From JAICIG01 sp035532215 (GTDB lineage Bacteria > Planctomycetota > Planctomycetia > Pirellulales > JAICIG01): a DNA stretch of 63,920 bases. Below are positions 60,385 to 63,920 of the stretch, piece by piece (positions within the stretch are counted from its first letter, which is position 1; each line of letters opens with the position of its first letter). Below the pieces are notes generated by a model. The model was not told where the DNA came from, searched no databases, and saw only the letters and a program-made list of their open reading frames with translations. The translations under genes were made by a program, and so were the position numbers. The stretch lies in NCBI GenBank assembly GCA_035532215.1, contig DATKRK010000208.1, positions 1 through 63,920 on the forward strand, read 5' to 3'.

Positions 60385-61434
60385 ATGCCCATCGAATTTC
60401 GTTGTCATCAATGCGGAAAACTGCTGCGCGTCGGCGATGAAACGGCCGGCAAGCAGGCCAAGTGCCCTGCGTGCGGGAGCGTGCAGACGATTCCCGCCGC
60501 TTCGCCGGCTCCTGAGATGCCGAGTGCGCCGCCGCTTCCCGCTGCGACAACGGGCGGCAATCCGTTCGGCCCTCCATCGCCGATGTCGACCGCGACGCCC
60601 GGCGGCGAACAGAATCCCTACCAGGCGCCGCCGAGTTACCCCGGTCACGATCTATATGGCCCTCCGGGCGCTGGAACGTCGACACTCTATAGGCCGACCC
60701 CGATCGACATCGGAGACGTTTTGGCGCGAGCTTGGGAAATCTACAAAGACCAGTTGTGGATGTGCGTCGGCGTGGTCTTGATCTGCGGGATCATCAACTA
60801 TGCGGCGCAATTCGTCGCACAACTCATTACCACGGGCATGCAACTGGCGGGATTGCCCATCATTGCCCTTATAGTCGTAAACTTCTTCTTAGTCATCCTG
60901 CAAATGGTGTTTCAGATTTGGATCGGCGTGGGCCAGCGGATCTTCTTTCTGAAGGTGGCTCACGGCGAAACAGCATCGATAGGAAACATCTTCGAAGGCG
61001 GGCCCTATCTCCTGCGAACGATCCTCGCCACCCTGCTCGTCGTCTTGGGAATGGCCGGAATCATAGCTCTTTGCGCTATCCCGGCCGCGCTCATTTATTT
61101 CGCCACGAAAGAGCCTGGGCCGGCGATTGGAGCGTTGGTCTTGCTGTACGTGATTCCTGCCGTTTACGTGAGTCTTACATTCTATCAGTACGTTTTCTTA
61201 ATTATCGATCATGATTTGGGCGCGATCGACTCGCTTTACGCGTCTCGCGAGATCACGCGAGGCAACAAACTTTCGATTTTCGCGGTGTCGATAATCGGCG
61301 GCCTGCTGATTATCGTCGGTCTTTTAGCGTGCTGCATTGGGGCGTTCTTCGCCGCGCCGTATGTGGTTCTGTGCATGACCACCATGTATGTGCTGATGAG
61401 CGGCGGACAGACGGCCGCTGCGATTCGACGTTAG
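60385..61434 (+). CDS. Zinc-ribbon membrane protein (349 aa)
   Basis: The N-terminal 40 residues form a zinc ribbon with two Cys pairs (RCHQCGKLLRV and KCPACGSVQTIP). A Pro-rich linker (45-105) follows, then a membrane domain with about six helices starting near residue 125. The membrane part resembles the glycerophosphoryl diester phosphodiesterase membrane-domain or DUF975-like group, with IDIGDVLARAWEIYKDQLWM just before the first helix. Zinc-ribbon plus membrane proteins of this type are common in planctomycetes, and their function is unknown. The start ATG at 60385 is at the end of a long region without other genes. Confidence 0.83.
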   Translation: MPIEFRCHQCGKLLRVGDETAGKQAKCPACGSVQTIPAASPAPEMPSAPPLPAATTGGNPFGPPSPMSTATPGGEQNPYQAPPSYPGHDLYGPPGAGTSTLYRPTPIDIGDVLARAWEIYKDQLWMCVGVVLICGIINYAAQFVAQLITTGMQLAGLPIIALIVVNFFLVILQMVFQIWIGVGQRIFFLKVAHGETASIGNIFEGGPYLLRTILATLLVVLGMAGIIALCAIPAALIYFATKEPGPAIGALVLLYVIPAVYVSLTFYQYVFLIIDHDLGAIDSLYASREITRGNKLSIFAVSIIGGLLIIVGLLACCIGAFFAAPYVVLCMTTMYVLMSGGQTAAAIRR

Positions 61435-61483
61435 GCGAGACAGCCGCCTCGTCTGTGCGTGCCAACGAAATCCGCCGCGGCTG

Positions 61484-62281
61484 CTACAGACGCATTTCCG
61501 GCGGCGGCGTGACGTATTCGCGCCGCGGAGGCGCCGGACCGCGCAGCAGCGGCATGGCAATCATCCCGGCGACGAAGCCGCCGACGTGCGCCCAAAACGC
61601 CACCCCGCCGTCGACGCCGAGCTGCGTCTGACGGCTGGCTTCGAGAAGCTGCGTCAAGAACCAGAATCCCAGCACGACCAACGCGGGCAGTTCGATCATG
61701 GTGACGATCACGACGAGCAGCACGAGGCAGCGGATGCGAGCCAGCGGCCAGGTGATGGCGTAGGCCCCCAAAATCGCCGCCACCGCGCCGCTGGCGCCGA
61801 TCACCGGCACGCCGCTCGCCGGGCCGCTGAGCCAGTGACAGAGGCTGGCGAATACGCCGCCCGCCAAATAGAAGACCAGAAACGGCCCGTGCCCCAGCCG
61901 GTCTTCGACATTGTCGCCGAAGATCCAGAAGAACCACATGTTGCCGATCAGGTGCATCCAGCCGCCGTGCAGAAACAGCGAGGTCACGAGCGTCAGCAAA
62001 ATCTGCCGCGGCGCCGCGGGCAGACGCACGCGCTTGTGGATGGCGAAGGGCGAGTGCAAGTGCGACTCGCCCGAGAGCGCGTCGAGATCGAGTTCGATCG
62101 CCCGGCCTTGGGGCAATTCGCTCAGGCGTGCGGGGATGAAGCCGTGCTCGACAACGAACAACCGCTGGCTCTCGTCCGGCAAGCGGTTGATGTATAAGAA
62201 CGCCAACGCATTGAGCACGATGATCGCCACCGTAACGACCGGCATGCGCTGCGAAGGAACGTCGTCGCTAAACGGAAACAT
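61484..62281 (-). CDS. Rhomboid-family intramembrane serine protease
   Basis: The 265-residue protein has six to seven membrane helices with the catalytic Ser164 in VIGASGAVAAILGAY and His232 in FWAHVGGFVAGM. The conserved loop HGGWMHLIGNMWFFWIFGDN is also present. Rhomboids cut membrane proteins within the lipid bilayer. An extracytoplasmic loop of about 70 residues follows the first helix. I chose the ATG at 62281; the longer frame to 62428 runs across repeat sequence. It has no obvious substrate gene nearby. Confidence 0.92.
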   Translation of the reverse strand: MFPFSDDVPSQRMPVVTVAIIVLNALAFLYINRLPDESQRLFVVEHGFIPARLSELPQGRAIELDLDALSGESHLHSPFAIHKRVRLPAAPRQILLTLVTSLFLHGGWMHLIGNMWFFWIFGDNVEDRLGHGPFLVFYLAGGVFASLCHWLSGPASGVPVIGASGAVAAILGAYAITWPLARIRCLVLLVVIVTMIELPALVVLGFWFLTQLLEASRQTQLGVDGGVAFWAHVGGFVAGMIAMPLLRGPAPPRREYVTPPPEMRL

Positions 62282-62329
62282 GACGCCGATCCTCCGGTTC
62301 GATCCAACAACTTCGCCCGCCGTTCCTCT

Positions 62330-62426
62330 GTGGGGCGGCCTTCCAGGCCGTCGCGGTTGACGGGTGAGGAAGGCCGCCCCACGACCAATGTCAATCGCCG
62401 ACGGGTGAGGAAGGCCGCCCCACGAC
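62330..62426. repeat. GGAAGGCCGCCCCAC repeat cluster
   Basis: The 27-base segments 62359-62385 and 62400-62426 are identical direct repeats. The segment 62330-62344 (GTGGGGCGGCCTTCC) is the inverted form of the core of both. Three units therefore lie within 97 bases, between the rhomboid and FabZ-like genes. Confidence 0.8.
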
Positions 62427-62461
62427 AAATGGACGCCTCGCCCGCGCTTGCGCTATTCGGG

Positions 62462-62980
62462 TTAGGACGTCGCAGGCCCGGGGCGCCGCTGGTCGACGGG
62501 CAGCGGCACGCCCTTGATTTGCCCTTCGCAGACCAGCGACTGGTTGACGAAGCCCTGAAACCGACTGACCACGATGGCGCCGCGCCGCACCCGGACCAAC
62601 TGCGCCACCATCACCAGCCGGTCGCCGGGATAGACCGGGTCGCGAAACCGCACGTCGTCCATGCCGCCAAAGCCTAGCACGTCGGCGCCCAGCAGGTCGT
62701 ATTTCAACGACAGATAGCTGCACAATTGGGCCGCCGCTTCGCACATCATCACGCCCGGCATGATCGGCATGCCGGGCATGTGGCCGCGAGCCCAGAACTC
62801 GTCGTGACGCACGTCCTTATAGCCCACCCCCAGCTTGAGGGCCGGGTCTTCGTGGACGATCGCCGTCAACTGCTCCATTTCGAAGCGTTGCGGGTTGTAA
62901 CGACGAATTTCCTCGATGTCGGCGACGACGTGGTTCAGGTCGTAAGCGGAGAAATCAATGATCAGATCTTTGCCGGCCAC
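62462..62980 (-). CDS. fabZ: FabZ-type 3-hydroxyacyl-ACP dehydratase
   Basis: The 172-residue hot-dog-fold protein has the FabZ active site: H67 in ARGHMPGMPIMPGV and E81 in MMCEAAAQL. It dehydrates 3-hydroxyacyl carrier proteins in fatty acid elongation. The sequence matches FabZ in length and motif, but the segment between them is somewhat divergent and a paralogous role cannot be excluded. The gene is on the minus strand, about 100 bases downstream of the small basic protein gene. No other fab gene is in the window. Confidence 0.88.
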   Translation of the reverse strand: MAGKDLIIDFSAYDLNHVVADIEEIRRYNPQRFEMEQLTAIVHEDPALKLGVGYKDVRHDEFWARGHMPGMPIMPGVMMCEAAAQLCSYLSLKYDLLGADVLGFGGMDDVRFRDPVYPGDRLVMVAQLVRVRRGAIVVSRFQGFVNQSLVCEGQIKGVPLPVDQRRPGPATS

Positions 62981-63083
62981 GCCTTAGACTCCTTGGACCC
63001 GCATGCATCCCGTTTTCCCGCAAAATCGGCGGCTAAGGTCGCCCAATTCTAGCGCTTAGATCGATTTGCGACAACGGCGCGAT

Positions 63084-63182
63084 TCAGGTCTTGATGTTCT
63101 TCCGCTTCAGGCGGCGGGCCTTGCTGTTCGCCGGGCGCTGACCGTGGTTGGCTTTTTTCAGATTGCGGTGGGGCTTGGCCAT
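63084..63182 (-). CDS. Small basic protein (32 aa)
   Basis: The minus strand encodes MAKPHRNLKKANHGQRPANS followed by KARRLKRKNIKT, ending in TGA. Nearly half of the 32 residues are Lys or Arg (13) or His (2), as expected for an rRNA-binding or ribosome-associated peptide. I recall similar short basic proteins in planctomycetes, but without a known role. The codon pattern is regular and the reading frame ends cleanly. A longer start five codons upstream (ATG at 63197, MSEQI) is possible. The gene precedes the FabZ-like gene on the same strand. Confidence 0.65.
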   Translation of the reverse strand: MAKPHRNLKKANHGQRPANSKARRLKRKNIKT

Positions 63183-63487
63183 GATTTGCTCGCTCATCCG
63201 ATTTGCTGGTAACTACAAGATTCCAAACCTCCTAACTTACCAGGAACTGCGCGGCGTGGAAAGCGCAACTGCTAGGCGCCCGGTCCGTCGCCGGAGTAGA
63301 TTGATTTGCATCGGAGTTGATGGCTGCCGTCGTCGGAACCGCCCATCTCGATCGACAACGTCCCAGCGCGGCTTTCGGCCGCAACCAACGAAATGACTTA
63401 TCGATGGCGTGATGACGCTGAAACCAGCGCGACATCGGTCTCGTCCGGCGCCCACGCGGCGTCGCGCCGTTACCACTCGCTTACGGT

Positions 63488-63662
63488 GGATTTTCTTAGG
63501 AATTGCTCCGATGTCCAAAGGCTTTCCTATGGCGGCTGGCCTGAGGGCGACTGGCCTGAGGGCGACTGGCCTGAGGGCGGCGCCGGCTCGTGTGAGGTCG
63601 AAAGGTTCGATCGCCCGCGTCGTACACGCCTTTGGACATCGGAGCCATGCCTTTTAAAATCC
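63488..63662. mobile_element. MITE-like element with terminal inverted repeats (copy 2)
   Basis: The left end 63488-63522 and the right end 63628-63662 are inverted repeats with a perfect 18-base core (GCTCCGATGTCCAAAGGC against its complement). The outer ends are GGATTTT and AAAATCC, as in 31523-31752. The interior differs from copy 1 and contains a tandem repeat, so the two share only the ends, which is typical of non-autonomous mobile elements. Confidence 0.7.
63536..63580. repeat. 15-base tandem repeat, three copies
   Basis: The unit CTGGCCTGAGGGCGA occurs three times in a row, the last with one change. It lies inside the second MITE-like element. Such tandem copies could vary in number between strains. 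Confidence 0.9.
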
Positions 63663-63779
63663 CGTCCGGCGAAGCCGGACGCGCCTTTGGAATCCTTGGC
63701 AGCGCCGGCGTGGACCGCACCTCGGCGGTGATCGCGGTGCAAAATCTTCGCTGGCCGCAAAGAAATGCAACAATTGTTT

Positions 63780-63920
63780 CCCAGCGCGGCCTTCGGCCGC
63801 AACCAATTGAGCCACGGATGGAACACGGATAAAACACGGATGAAATGCAGAATGAGGCTCTTCCGCAGGATCCATGTGTGGTTTTATCGCTGGCTAGCAT
63901 GGTTGGGGTTGCGTTTTCCA
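63780..63920. repeat. 140-base repeat (copy 2) containing CACGGAT units
   Basis: This stretch is homologous to 59824-59963 in the same orientation, from CCCAGCGCGGCC to GCGTTTTCCA. The window ends exactly at the last matching base, so the repeat may be longer in the genome. Confidence 0.8.

Larger units (their letters stand above)
63183..63920. other. Repeat-rich region without gene at the window end
   Basis: The last 738 bases contain a MITE-like element (63488-63662), a 15-base tandem repeat, a GCGGCTTTCGGCCG segment at 63368-63391 and a CACGGAT repeat (63780-63920). I see no reading frame with credible codon use. Short frames that cross the repeats look artificial. A repeat copy continues past the end of the window. 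Confidence 0.5.

Noticed and set aside
63780..63840. Possible CRISPR array in the CACGGAT units
   Set aside because: The units are only 7 bases, the spacers about 3-4 bases, and no cas genes are near.

Overview
The window looks like a chromosomal segment of a high-GC planctomycete, probably of the Pirellulales group. This is inferred from protein families, not from a marker gene. The pointers are an ECF sigma factor followed by a membrane-anchored YfbK-like protein, a formylglycine-generating-type protein with the planctomycete J-like N-terminal region, an ExbB-ExbD-ExbD cluster with large TPR proteins, a 2848-residue TPR/alpha-2-macroglobulin protein, and many palindromic intergenic repeats. 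Third-position GC is high, so most long antisense open frames are shadows. I saw no rRNA, tRNA, CRISPR array, prophage or complete insertion sequence.

Layout. 1-8.7 kb: a broken-off planctomycete hypothetical gene, a soluble histidine kinase, nadD, priA, an OmpA-family lipoprotein, two exported hypothetical proteins and hisH. 8.7-20.9 kb: an ECF sigma factor with a YfbK-like partner that lacks its VWA domain, then two exported TPR proteins, ExbB/MotA-like, two ExbD-like proteins and a large FtsX-type permease. 21-24.5 kb: an internally duplicated transporter-like membrane protein, a Uma2 protein, an exported terpenoid-cyclase-fold protein and a 62-residue protein with a clear terminator.

24.6-34.4 kb holds the most unusual part, a co-directional minus-strand cluster. 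In order of transcription it encodes a LuxE/PaaK-like adenylating enzyme, an aldehyde dehydrogenase-family protein, an iron-type alcohol dehydrogenase, a beta-propeller protein, a HemN-like radical SAM protein, a HEPN-like protein with a 183-residue partner, a lipoyl H-protein-like carrier and a two-cluster iron-sulfur protein. The first three suggest carboxylate activation and stepwise reduction to an alcohol. The last genes, spaced 1-24 bases apart, suggest an electron- or acyl-carrier module. The substrate is unknown. Each long gap inside the cluster contains a palindromic repeat.

34.6-42.6 kb: a remnant of a SugE/Gdx transporter, a GT-C membrane glycosyltransferase with a palindrome inside its coding N-terminus, an ArsM-like methyltransferase, speA, a hypothetical gene overlapping a frameshifted dprA, and an orphan Tdi1-like immunity protein. 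42.9-57.2 kb: a DegP-like protease, a WD40 membrane protein, the giant macroglobulin-like protein and a divergent membrane-anchored SUMF1-type protein, which together look like cell-envelope and quality-control functions. 57.5-63.9 kb: a DinG-type helicase, a zinc-ribbon membrane protein, a rhomboid protease, a FabZ-like dehydratase, a 32-residue basic protein and a repeat-rich end.
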